Position numbers and translations under genes: made by a program. From Eubacterium sp. (GTDB taxonomy: Bacteria > Bacillota > Clostridia > Lachnospirales > Lachnospiraceae), in NCBI GenBank assembly GCA_017437905.1, contig JAFRWY010000027.1, forward strand, positions 1 to 53,437: a stretch of DNA of 53,437 nt, read 5' to 3'. Under the pieces are notes generated by a model that had not been told where the DNA came from, did not search any database, and saw nothing but the letters and a program-made list of their open reading frames with translations. The first letter of the stretch is position 1. The number at the start of each line of letters is the position of its first letter. Below, in pieces: positions 44,794 to 52,961 of this stretch.

Positions 44794-45984
44794 TCAGAAG
44801 AACACGCCTTCCGAGTTTCGGATAGCCGGAAGCAGCTGTCCTCTCACATGATGATCGATCCGGGGACGCATCGTTTCTTCACTGCGATCCGCCGAATACA
44901 TCATAGACTGATATGTCATCTGAAGGAAGCCGAAGGGTAGGATCTTCTGCGAGATCTTCCCGATCTCCGCAGGGTCTCTCGTATCGAAGTATCCGCTGAC
45001 AATCGCACCCCACATCTGTTCGGCATACTCGATGGGGAACCCGAGAAGTTCAGACTTTTGCTCAGCCGTTCTTGCTGATACTTTCGGAAGCAGCACAAAT
45101 GCCAGAAATGAGGTTGCCACATCGAAGATCGGATGTCCTACGGAAGAATCGCCGATATCGATCAGTAGGAACTCATTGTCCTGCAGCATTATATTCTTTG
45201 CATGAAAATCCCCATGCAGGAAGGACTTCTGATCCGGAACATCGCTTACAAACCGTATCATCGTCTGATACTCGTCCTCCTCCAGGAAGGGCTTCATTTC
45301 CTCAATGACTTTGAAATATCGCTGCTTCTTATCCGGGAATATATCATCATCTACTTCGATGCCGTGCATTTCCTTCAGCAGTTTCCCCATGCGGAAGCCA
45401 AGCTCCGGAATCCTCTCGGGATTCCCGGAAATGATCTCAGCAACCGTTTCGGTGTTGAGAAGTTCATACACAACTCCGAAGCTTTCTCCGCAGGAAACCA
45501 CATCATAGGAAATTGCTGTGGGCACACCGTAGATAAATGCCTTCTGCGACAGATTTCTCTCCTTCTCCACAAAGGCCTGACCGACTTCCTTACGATAGAT
45601 CTTAACGATGGTCTCGGGATCAATACGATAGACCTTGCTGAAACCGCCTTCACCGATCACCGGGCATCCTTCAACGGAAATCTCCCGGATCTTCTTCTTC
45701 ACATTCAGAAGATCCGTAAAGCCTGTGGTCTGCATGATTTCATAGACATCAGAGGATACATTATACGCATCCAGCTCCACATTCGCCAGCTTACGAACCT
45801 TCATCAGCACACGAAGGCCTGCGCTGGAGATATATTGCAGTTCTGTCATATCAAATGCAGGAGTAAGACCCGGGTGTGCTGCGATCGCATCCATGATCTC
45901 CTTCTCCACATCCGGTGCATTTGTTGTGTCGATCCGCTCCGGCGGAATAAGAATCAGTTTTCCGTTTTTTTCTGTTGTTTTCAT
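44794..45984 (-). CDS. STAS domain fused to aminoglycoside-phosphotransferase-like kinase
   Basis: The 396-aa fusion has an N-terminal STAS/anti-sigma-factor antagonist domain (about 1-100), with the conserved FDMTELQYISSAGLRVL where SSAG carries the usual phosphorylatable serine. The C-terminal kinase-like domain (about 105-390) has GEGGFSKVYRI (glycine loop), IVKIYRK (lysine), LHGDFHAKNIML (catalytic HGDxxxxN) and IDIGDSS (metal site). It resembles the TIGR02172 group of Clostridia and Fibrobacter. The target is unknown; partner-switching regulation is a plausible inference. Confidence 0.9.
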   Translation of the reverse strand: MKTTEKNGKLILIPPERIDTTNAPDVEKEIMDAIAAHPGLTPAFDMTELQYISSAGLRVLMKVRKLANVELDAYNVSSDVYEIMQTTGFTDLLNVKKKIREISVEGCPVIGEGGFSKVYRIDPETIVKIYRKEVGQAFVEKERNLSQKAFIYGVPTAISYDVVSCGESFGVVYELLNTETVAEIISGNPERIPELGFRMGKLLKEMHGIEVDDDIFPDKKQRYFKVIEEMKPFLEEDEYQTMIRFVSDVPDQKSFLHGDFHAKNIMLQDNEFLLIDIGDSSVGHPIFDVATSFLAFVLLPKVSARTAEQKSELLGFPIEYAEQMWGAIVSGYFDTRDPAEIGKISQKILPFGFLQMTYQSMMYSADRSEETMRPRIDHHVRGQLLPAIRNSEGVFF

Positions 45985-46043
45985 TTTTACCTCCTTTACT
46001 CACAGCAGAAGAAGTCTTCTACCTTCTGATCAATCACTCGTCA

Positions 46044-46049
46044 ATTATA
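46044..46049 (-). promoter_or_regulatory. Probable extended -10 of the STAS-kinase promoter
   Basis: On the minus strand CTGATATAAT gives TG-A-TATAAT, a perfect extended -10, about 60 bp upstream of the start codon. Only poor -35 candidates (TTGTTG, TTGCGG) at wrong spacing are visible. Confidence 0.55.
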
Positions 46050-46102
46050 TCAGAAAAAGAGCAACAAAACCGCAACAAAGATTATATTTATCCGGAAAAC
46101 GA

Positions 46103-46140
46103 AACGACCTTCCGGACATGAAAATGTTCAAAAGATCGTT
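46103..46140 (-). terminator. Terminator of xylA, copy 2 of the repeated hairpin
   Basis: The stem of 17 bp (one mismatch, several G-U pairs) with GAAA loop is followed on the minus strand by TTTCGTTTTCC. The core CGACCTTCCGGACATGAAAA is identical to copy 1. The differences on the other arm mostly keep pairing as G-U. Confidence 0.85.
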
Positions 46141-46170
46141 TCGATAAACGTATTATGCTTTTTCTTCTGC

Positions 46171-47490
46171 TTATTTCAGCATGATATTGTTCATGACACC
46201 CTCCAGGTACTCCTGGCTTCCGGACATGGGAAGTGCCACGCTCTTCATTTCCGCTGCACGGGCTGCCAGCTCTTCCAGCGTAGCCTCACCCGAACGGATC
46301 TTCTTCCCGAGTTCGGTTTCGAAGCTTGCATATTTCTTATCGATAAATGCTTCGATTCTTCCGTCCTCGATCATCTCCGCTGCCTTGATCAGACCGTAGG
46401 CAAAGGAATCCATACCGAGGATAAATGCATGGAACATATCCTCATAGGTATAGCTGGGTCTCCGGTTCTTGGAATCGAAGTTGAAACCGCCGTCCAGACC
46501 GCCGTTCTTTAATACCTCATACATGGCCAGCGTGGTGTCATATACGTTGCTCGGGAAGCAGTCCGTATCCCAGCCCAGCATTACATCGCCCTGATTTGCG
46601 TCGATGGAACCCAGCATACCGTTCTCACGGCTGACACGCAGTTCATGCTGGAAGGTATGACCTGCCAGGGTCGCATGGTTGGCTTCAATGTTCATCTTGA
46701 AATCCTTATCCAGGCCGAACTCCTTCAGGAATCCGATGGCAGTTGCCGCATCAAAATCGTACTGATGCTTCATGGGTTCCTTCGGCTTCGGCTCGATCAG
46801 GAAGGTTCCATTAAAGCCGATGCTGCGGCCGTAATCACGTGCCATCCGCATCAGGGTCGCGATATTCTCCTGCTCGAACTTCATCTTTGTATTGAGAAGT
46901 GTCTCATAGCCTTCTCTTCCGCCCCAGAACACATAGCCGCGACCGCCCAGCTTTACGGTGATCTCAATGGCCTTCTTGATCTGTGCTGCGGCAAAGCAGT
47001 AAACGTCAACATCATTGGTACTTCCGGCGCCGTTCATAAAGCGCGGGTTACCGAACATATTTGCAGTACCCCAGAGGCACTTGATGTCGGTTCCTGCCGT
47101 CTTCTCAAGGATATAATCGGAAATCTCGTCCAGACGTGCATTTGTCACGTTGATATCCGCGTCTTCCGGTACCAGGTCCACATCATGGAAGCAGTAATAC
47201 TTGATGCCCAGCTTCTGCATGAATTCGATGGCTGCATCAACCTTTGCTTTTGCATGCTCCATGGTTCCGTAGCTCTCTGCGCCAAAGCGCTTGTCAGCCG
47301 TGCCCACACCGAACATATCCACGCCGGTTGCGCACATGTTGTGCCACCATGCCATGGCAAAAGGCAGATGTTCGGACATTTTCTTCCCCATGACTACACG
47401 GTCTGCATCATAGTACTTGAATGCAAATGCGTTCTTACTCTCCGGTCCCTCGTACGGGATCACCGGGATCCCCTTGAAAATTTCTGACAT
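46171..47490 (-). CDS. xylA: Xylose isomerase
   Basis: The 439-aa enzyme converts D-xylose to D-xylulose. The start is the ATG at 47488-47490 ([15 protein letters not shown]), with AGGAGGAAT upstream. Motifs: YYCFHDVDL (catalytic His, about residue 100), [27 protein letters not shown] (metal-binding Glu and the KPKEP signature), [14 protein letters not shown] and [17 protein letters not shown]. This is the class II (longer) xylose isomerase of gut anaerobes. xylB follows upstream in the window and likely belongs to the same regulon. Confidence 0.97.
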   Translation of the reverse strand: MSEIFKGIPVIPYEGPESKNAFAFKYYDADRVVMGKKMSEHLPFAMAWWHNMCATGVDMFGVGTADKRFGAESYGTMEHAKAKVDAAIEFMQKLGIKYYCFHDVDLVPEDADINVTNARLDEISDYILEKTAGTDIKCLWGTANMFGNPRFMNGAGSTNDVDVYCFAAAQIKKAIEITVKLGGRGYVFWGGREGYETLLNTKMKFEQENIATLMRMARDYGRSIGFNGTFLIEPKPKEPMKHQYDFDAATAIGFLKEFGLDKDFKMNIEANHATLAGHTFQHELRVSRENGMLGSIDANQGDVMLGWDTDCFPSNVYDTTLAMYEVLKNGGLDGGFNFDSKNRRPSYTYEDMFHAFILGMDSFAYGLIKAAEMIEDGRIEAFIDKKYASFETELGKKIRSGEATLEELAARAAEMKSVALPMSGSQEYLEGVMNNIMLK

Positions 47491-47545
47491 TTTGTATTCC
47501 TCCTGTTTTTTTGTATGATCCAAATTTATTATTTACCAAAATGAC

Positions 47546-47619
47546 GGGATTCTTCGCGCTTTGCGCTCAGAATGACATAGACCTGTCGTCCTGAGCGGCC
47601 GCAGGGAGCGAAGGATCTC
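47546..47619. repeat. REP-like inverted pair between xylB and xylA
   Basis: GATTCTTCGCGCTTTGCGCTCAGAATGACA (47548-47577, in parts) and its inverse TGTCGTCCTGAGCGGCCGCAGGGAGCGAAGGATC (47585-47618, in parts) face each other. The motif family CATTCTGAGCG...CGAAGAATC is widely scattered in bacterial intergenic DNA. The pair can form one large hairpin. Confidence 0.7.
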
Positions 47620-47638
47620 AATAAATCTTTATAATTCT

Positions 47639-49150
47639 TTATAATTCTTTGTATACGTCTTTCAACGCCGGATACAGTTTCCGGAAGGTCTGATATCTTT
47701 CCTCATACAGTGCCACCAATGCAGGATCCGGAACCTCCTGCCCCGTTACCTTCACCACTGCCGCAGCGGCTTCCTTCGTATCCCTGAACACACCGCAGCC
47801 CACTGCCGCCAGAAGTGCACCGCCGAGAGCCGGGCCTTCTTCCGATTCGATGGTCTCTACGGTCAGATTCATGATATTGGCGATCATTTTCCTCCAAAGG
47901 GGACTCTTCGCATCACCGCCGCAGATCTTGGTCTTTTCAATCTTAAGCCCGGAGCTTCGTGCCACCTCCAGGGAATCCCTGAGACCGAAAGCCACTCCCT
48001 CCAGAACCGCCTGGAGCAGATCAGCACGTGTGGTGTCCATGCTCATGCCGATAAATGCACCTCTTGCCTCCGGATCGTTGTGGGGAGAACGTTCTCCCAT
48101 CAGATACGGCAGGAAATAAATATGATTCCTTCCGAGTGCACCGCAGGATCCGCCTTCGCCGTCCTTTCCGGTCCGGCCGATACAGATCTCCTTTTGGGCA
48201 GCGGCCATATCCGGATCCTTGAGGATATCCTCCATCCACCACTTATTGCAGGACGCTGCGGATAGCATGCATCCCATCAGATGCCAGGCTCCGGTGGCAT
48301 GTGCAAAGCTGTGCAGAGCATTCTTATCATCCACGGAGAAATGGTCTGCCGCAATAAAGATCGTACCGCTGGTACCGAGGGAGATATTGCAGTCTCCGTC
48401 CCCGACGGTTCCGGTACCGATGGCTGCCGCCGCATTGTCTCCGGCTCCCGCGATCACCCGTACATCCTTCCGGATCCCCAGTTCCGCCGCCGTTTCCTCC
48501 TTTACGGTTCCGATCACCTCATAGCTTTCGAACACCTTGGCCAGCTGCTCCTCACGGATGCCGCAAAGCTCGCACATTTTCGAGGACCATTTCCGGTTCT
48601 TCACATCATAAAGCAGCATTCCGGATGCATCCGAAGCATCCGTTGCATGCACCCCGGTCAGCCGGTATGCCAGATAATCCTTCGGCAGCATGATCTTCCC
48701 GATCTTTGCAAAAAGCTCCGGTTCATGCTTTTGCATCCAGAGGAGTTTTGGTGCCGTAAAACCCGCAAAAGCGATATTTCCGGTTTCTGCAGACACAACA
48801 TCCCTTCCGACGGACTCATTCAGATAGACGCATTCCTCTCCGGTTCTTCCGTCATTCCATAGGATCGCCGGACGTATCACCTGATCCTCCGAATCCAGCA
48901 CCACCAGTCCGTGCATCTGTCCGCCGAAGCTGATTCCTTCAATCCGGTCTTCAAAGCCTGCGATCAGTTCCTTCATGCCGGCTACGCTCTGCTCATACCA
49001 GTCATAAGGATTCTGTTCCGACCATCCAGGCTTCGGGAAACTGATGGGATATTCCTTTGATACAGTTTTCAGGATATGACCGGTCTCATCCATCAGCAGC
49101 AGTTTCACCGCGGATGTACCGAGATCAATTCCTACAAATCCCTTCTCCAT
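47639..49150 (-). CDS. xylB: Xylulokinase
   Basis: The 503-aa FGGY-family kinase phosphorylates D-xylulose to D-xylulose 5-phosphate. The start ATG at 49148-49150 (MEKGFVGIDLGTSAVKLLLM) has AAAGGAGA upstream. Motifs: GIDLGTSAVK (phosphate 1), GGQMHGLVVLD (sugar-binding MHG), AGAGDNAAAAIGTG (catalytic aspartate D in GDNAAA) and GGDAKSPLWRKM with GPALGGALLAAVG. It is upstream of xylA in transcription order and completes the isomerase pathway into the pentose phosphate route. Confidence 0.97.
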   Translation of the reverse strand: MEKGFVGIDLGTSAVKLLLMDETGHILKTVSKEYPISFPKPGWSEQNPYDWYEQSVAGMKELIAGFEDRIEGISFGGQMHGLVVLDSEDQVIRPAILWNDGRTGEECVYLNESVGRDVVSAETGNIAFAGFTAPKLLWMQKHEPELFAKIGKIMLPKDYLAYRLTGVHATDASDASGMLLYDVKNRKWSSKMCELCGIREEQLAKVFESYEVIGTVKEETAAELGIRKDVRVIAGAGDNAAAAIGTGTVGDGDCNISLGTSGTIFIAADHFSVDDKNALHSFAHATGAWHLMGCMLSAASCNKWWMEDILKDPDMAAAQKEICIGRTGKDGEGGSCGALGRNHIYFLPYLMGERSPHNDPEARGAFIGMSMDTTRADLLQAVLEGVAFGLRDSLEVARSSGLKIEKTKICGGDAKSPLWRKMIANIMNLTVETIESEEGPALGGALLAAVGCGVFRDTKEAAAAVVKVTGQEVPDPALVALYEERYQTFRKLYPALKDVYKEL

Positions 49151-49267
49151 AGATCTCCTTTCCGCTCCGGGATCCGGAGCAGTTATACTCATCCGTTTAC
49201 CATTTTATCAGAAAAATGCAAGCAGAAAAACACTAATTATTTTTGTATTTTTACCCCACTATTTAAC

Positions 49268-49313
49268 TGTTCAGGGAATCCCGAATATGTTAGTATTATA
49301 ATATGTTCAGGGA
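49268..49313 (+). promoter_or_regulatory. Direct-repeat operator and -10 before the esterase gene
   Basis: TGTTCAGGGA occurs twice (49268-49277 and 49304-49313, 36 bp apart), bracketing a perfect TATAAT at 49297-49302. No good -35 is seen 17 bp upstream, which suggests an activator-dependent promoter, perhaps bound by the response regulator encoded at 50475. The rest of the 298-bp divergent region (49151-49448) holds a leader of about 135 nt and no gene I can support. Confidence 0.5.
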
Positions 49314-49448
49314 CACCGGAGAAGATGTTCCCGGATCTGCCCGCGAGGATGCGCCGATACTGCGCGCAAAATTATGGCGGCGAAAGCTGCCCGAATCCAG
49401 TGCAGGGGCCAGCGAATTTGAATTGAAATATCATAAGGAGTACATCCC

Positions 49449-50420
49449 ATGCTTCACGAAACCATTACACTGTCGGAAGAAAGAAATGTCACGCTTACCA
49501 CCTATCTGATCGAAGACCAGGCGGAATACCAGCACGGAGGGAAACGTCCCCTCATCGTGATCTGTCCCGGCGGCGGGTATGCTTTTCTTTCGGAAAGGGA
49601 ATCGGAACCGGTCGCACTGCAATATGCTGCTGCCGGATATCATGCGGCGATCCTTCGCTATGGGATCAACGAATATGCAGTTGCACCGGGGCCTTTGAAC
49701 GATCTGGCGGGTGCCGTGGCCTATATACGGGGGCATGCGGAGGAATGGTTTGTTGACGGGGATGCCGTATTCGTCATGGGCTTCTCCGCCGGTGCACATG
49801 TGGCCGGACAGTTGGGAGTGTTCTGGAACAACAGCACGCTTCTGCCCGCTTTCGCAGGGGATCTCACCCGTGTGAAGCCAAATGGCATGATCCTTTGTTA
49901 TCCTGTCCTGGATCTTCACGCTTCCGATTCTCATATGGATATCGGTATCCAACCCGGAGCAGATCCGGAAGAGATCGATTTCGGCCAGAAGCATCCGAAG
50001 ATGCCTCTGGATAGGATTTTCATCATGGATGAATCCGAAGGCCGTTACTTCGTTGATTTCGAGGCGGCCATGAATGCGTATATCTTCGACGGGGAATATA
50101 CGGCCGAACAGGAAGACTTCTACTCCCTGCAGAATCAGGTATCCGGGGATACCTGCCCGGCCTTCTTATGGCACTGCAACGGAGATGGCCTGATCCTTCC
50201 GTCCAATTCTCTTGACTTTGCATCCGCCCTGCAGAAATACCATATATCCACGGAACTGCATCTTTATGCCGACGGCGGACACGGGATCGCACTTGCAAAT
50301 GCCCGGACCGCCGGCGATGTCTGGAATTATTATCCTTATGCAGAGAGCTGGATGAAGCATTCTGTCGACTGGGTAGACCGGATGACGGGATTTAACGAAA
50401 GGATCCGTAAGGCGCTCTGA
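49449..50420 (+). CDS. Carbohydrate esterase, acetyl-xylan esterase-like alpha/beta hydrolase
   Basis: The 323-aa hydrolase has a PGGGYAFLS oxyanion-hole region (about 40-48), the nucleophile elbow G111-FSAG with S113, a likely acid D246 (CNGDGLILP) and H278 (GGHG). No signal peptide is visible, so it acts inside the cell on imported acetylated oligosaccharides. It belongs to the BD-FAE/acetyl-xylan-esterase group, in keeping with the xylose genes next door. The start has AAGGAG about 7 nt upstream. It is the first gene of a plus-strand unit with the response regulator. Confidence 0.9.
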   Translation: MLHETITLSEERNVTLTTYLIEDQAEYQHGGKRPLIVICPGGGYAFLSERESEPVALQYAAAGYHAAILRYGINEYAVAPGPLNDLAGAVAYIRGHAEEWFVDGDAVFVMGFSAGAHVAGQLGVFWNNSTLLPAFAGDLTRVKPNGMILCYPVLDLHASDSHMDIGIQPGADPEEIDFGQKHPKMPLDRIFIMDESEGRYFVDFEAAMNAYIFDGEYTAEQEDFYSLQNQVSGDTCPAFLWHCNGDGLILPSNSLDFASALQKYHISTELHLYADGGHGIALANARTAGDVWNYYPYAESWMKHSVDWVDRMTGFNERIRKAL

Positions 50421-50474
50421 TCCCGGAGTGACCGTAATACCGACTTCAACATTTATCAGATAAAGGTACAAGGT

Positions 50475-52049
50475 ATGTATAAAGTATTAATCGCAGATGA
50501 TGAAAAGATCATACGCATGGGGCTCTGCAGCATCATTGACTGGAATGCGGAAGGCTTCGAGATCATGGGACAGGCTGCCAACGGCAGCGAGGCGCTTCAG
50601 ATGATCGAACAATACGATCCGGATGTGGTTCTGATCGATATCCGGATGCCGAAGCTGCACGGTCTGGATGCGATCCGGGAAGCACGTGCGGCAGGATTCA
50701 CCGGAAGGGTCATCGTCCTTTCCGGTTATTCGGATTTTGAATATGCCCAGACCGCGATCAACTACGGGGTTCTCTCCTATCTCACAAAGCCGGTGGATAC
50801 GGAGCAGCTTCTGTCCGTGATCCGGAAGATCCGGATGGAACTGGATGAGGAAGCCCGTCTGATGGTATCCAGGGATGAATTTTTCATTAAGACCAGAAAA
50901 TCCGTACTTAGGGGATTCTTCACGGAAGAACTCACATTAAACGAAGTCGAGATTTCGGAACTGGGACTGACACATTCCTCATATCAGGTTCTTTTCTATG
51001 AAAAGTATGATCAGAATACCAAAGATATCACGTATAGTCTGTCCGATATTCTTCGTGTGACAAATACGGATGAACAGGAGATCGACACCATTCAGATCGA
51101 TGACCGTCAGGTACTGCTTCTGAAGGGGCATCATCCCATCGAACGACTGTCACAGCTGCTTGAAAAGTATGATAATGAACTCCCGCCGGAGAAGAACTCT
51201 CCGCTGGATTCCATCTTCATCGCCTGCGGAAGCGTGGTAAAACATGTTTCGGAGATTCCCCGTTCCTATCACGAAGCGCTGCATCTCATGTCGCGACGTT
51301 TCTTCTGTGACGAGAACCAGCACACCATGCTGTACAACGGATCCGCGGAAGCGGCATCCGAGGAAGCACCGGAATTAAACAGTAACGAAAAACATGAACT
51401 GAAGCAATCGATCATAACGGAATATGCGGAGAGATTCATCAATAATATCCAGGTATTCAACAGAAACAAGATCGCCGAAACATTGCAGCAGCTCAGGGAC
51501 GTTCTCTACAATGCACCGCTGACCATCGAGGATGAGAAGAACCTGGCCGTGGATATCTATCTTAAGATCAAGGAGAAGCTGCTCCTGTTGTATAGTCAGT
51601 CAGAGATTCCTTTCCCTGCCAACTCGGCCGCATTGCAATACATCATGAACAGTTGTTATCTGCATGAGATCCTTCTCTTTTTCAGTGAACAGTTTGATAT
51701 GGTCATGACCTCCATCGGATACTCCTCCAGAGACAGTATCATCGATGACGTGATCTACTATATCGATCATAACTATCAGACGAATATCACGCTGGAGAAT
51801 ATTGCTCCCCTCTTCGGCTACAACAGTTCCTATCTGGGTAAGATCTTCAGCAAGAAAATGGGCATGAACTTCAACGCCTATCTGGATCACGTCCGTACTG
51901 AGAAGGCCAAAGAGATACTGCAGACTTCCAAAGCCCAGGTCTATAAGGTGGCGGAAATGGTGGGCTACAAGAATGTGGACTACTTCCACATCAAATTCAA
52001 GAAACATACCGGCTGCAGTCCGGCAGAATACCGAAAGCAGAATTCCTGA
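50475..52049 (+). CDS. YesN-type response regulator with AraC HTH domain
   Basis: The 524-aa regulator has an N-terminal receiver (1-120) with D8, D9, the phosphorylated D55 (VLIDIRMPK) and K105 (YLTKPVD), a middle region of about 280 residues, and a C-terminal AraC-type double HTH (about 425-524, NITLENIAPLFGYNSSYLGKIF ... MVGYKNVDYFHIKFKKHTG, in parts). Such proteins are phosphorylated by YesM-type sensor kinases and activate sugar-transport genes. No kinase lies next to it. It is 54 nt after the esterase gene and probably cotranscribed. Confidence 0.95.
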   Translation: MYKVLIADDEKIIRMGLCSIIDWNAEGFEIMGQAANGSEALQMIEQYDPDVVLIDIRMPKLHGLDAIREARAAGFTGRVIVLSGYSDFEYAQTAINYGVLSYLTKPVDTEQLLSVIRKIRMELDEEARLMVSRDEFFIKTRKSVLRGFFTEELTLNEVEISELGLTHSSYQVLFYEKYDQNTKDITYSLSDILRVTNTDEQEIDTIQIDDRQVLLLKGHHPIERLSQLLEKYDNELPPEKNSPLDSIFIACGSVVKHVSEIPRSYHEALHLMSRRFFCDENQHTMLYNGSAEAASEEAPELNSNEKHELKQSIITEYAERFINNIQVFNRNKIAETLQQLRDVLYNAPLTIEDEKNLAVDIYLKIKEKLLLLYSQSEIPFPANSAALQYIMNSCYLHEILLFFSEQFDMVMTSIGYSSRDSIIDDVIYYIDHNYQTNITLENIAPLFGYNSSYLGKIFSKKMGMNFNAYLDHVRTEKAKEILQTSKAQVYKVAEMVGYKNVDYFHIKFKKHTGCSPAEYRKQNS

Positions 52050-52093
52050 GAACCGGAGCTTTCACAGGAGAAAACACGATACCATGGTATAAT

Positions 52094-52171
52094 AAAAAAA
52101 CTGTCATTCCGGGATGCGGTAAGGAAGGATCATTTGATCCCCTTCGCTCCATTCGGAATGACAGGTTTTTT
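52094..52171. terminator. Bidirectional terminator made from a REP-like hairpin
   Basis: CTGTCATTCCG (52101-52111) pairs with CGGAATGACAG (52154-52164), with an A-tract to the left and a T-tract to the right and an inner GGATCA-TTTGATCC hairpin. It lies between the convergent response regulator and YesL-like genes and belongs to the same CATTC...GAATG family as the copies at 47546 and 52897. Confidence 0.88.
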
Positions 52172-52176
52172 ATTGT

Positions 52177-52836
52177 TTATTCCTCGTCGTCGGTGTAGGT
52201 TTCGATTCCCTCTTCCGTATTCTCCTTCTGGATCCTTCGGAAGATCGGCATGGCAAACAGGGAAACCGTAAGGATCAGCAGCGCCGGTCCGAAGAAGATC
52301 CCGAAGAAAAGCGTCGTGGTATTCCAGATAAATGCGCAGATCTCGATCACAAGGATCAGTGCCATCAGTGCCGTTCTACCCGCATATCGTACTGAGATCC
52401 GGAAAGAATTCTTGATAATATTCCGGAAGGTATTCACATACCGTGCGGTCAGCGGAAAAGCATATACAAAGCAGATGAAGAATACCGCCCCTGACAGGAA
52501 ACCCCAGATACAGAGGAATATGGTTGCATCCGGCACCTTGTTAAAGATCTCAAAATCCAGATATACCGTGTACATGGCGACCAGTGAGATAAGACCCAGG
52601 GGAATCCCCTGCTTCAGATTCTTCTTATAGGCCTTAATAAACTGACGTGCCACGTAGCCTTCCTTGTTCTCCACCATTTTCAGTCCCACATCAAATGCGG
52701 CCACGGTGGATACTCCGATGGTGGTTCCGAGACCGATCACGGTCCCGATCACCCAGCAGCAGTTGAGAATAAAAATATTCGTGAGGGTAGACATGAAGCG
52801 ATACAGCGGCCCGTCTATGTTAAATACTTTCATCAT
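52177..52836 (-). CDS. YesL-family (DUF624) membrane protein
   Basis: The 219-aa protein has about five membrane helices and the family start MMKVFNIDGPLYRFMSTLTN, then LNCCWVIGTVIGLGTTIGVS and a C-terminal acidic tail. YesL proteins accompany carbohydrate ABC transporters and YesM/YesN systems; the exact role is not known. It has AAGGAGGTG upstream. It lies downstream of the partial solute-binding protein on the same strand, separated by a terminator. Confidence 0.92.
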   Translation of the reverse strand: MMKVFNIDGPLYRFMSTLTNIFILNCCWVIGTVIGLGTTIGVSTVAAFDVGLKMVENKEGYVARQFIKAYKKNLKQGIPLGLISLVAMYTVYLDFEIFNKVPDATIFLCIWGFLSGAVFFICFVYAFPLTARYVNTFRNIIKNSFRISVRYAGRTALMALILVIEICAFIWNTTTLFFGIFFGPALLILTVSLFAMPIFRRIQKENTEEGIETYTDDEE

Positions 52837-52896
52837 GTTACACCTCCTTCTGATTCTTATATGGGAATCATACCAAAGTTATACGTCTATAGTCAA

Positions 52897-52949
52897 AAGA
52901 TTCTTCGCTTTGCAGAGAATGACGGGCCGGGCGGATGCCCGGTCGTCAT
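52897..52949 (-). terminator. REP-like terminator after the solute-binding protein
   Basis: CCGGGC-GGAT-GCCCGG (52927-52942) is extended by ATGACG/CGTCAT (52919-52924, 52944-52949) and followed on the minus strand by GAATCTTTTGAC. The left half is another CATTCTCTGCAAAGCGAAGAATC unit. Confidence 0.72.
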
Positions 52950-52961
52950 CTGAATGCTGTT

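Noticed and set aside
47621-47655. Short tandem TTTATAATTC near the xylB stop as a functional element
   Set aside because: It is only two copies of about 11 bp at the gene end and shows no promoter or terminator structure.
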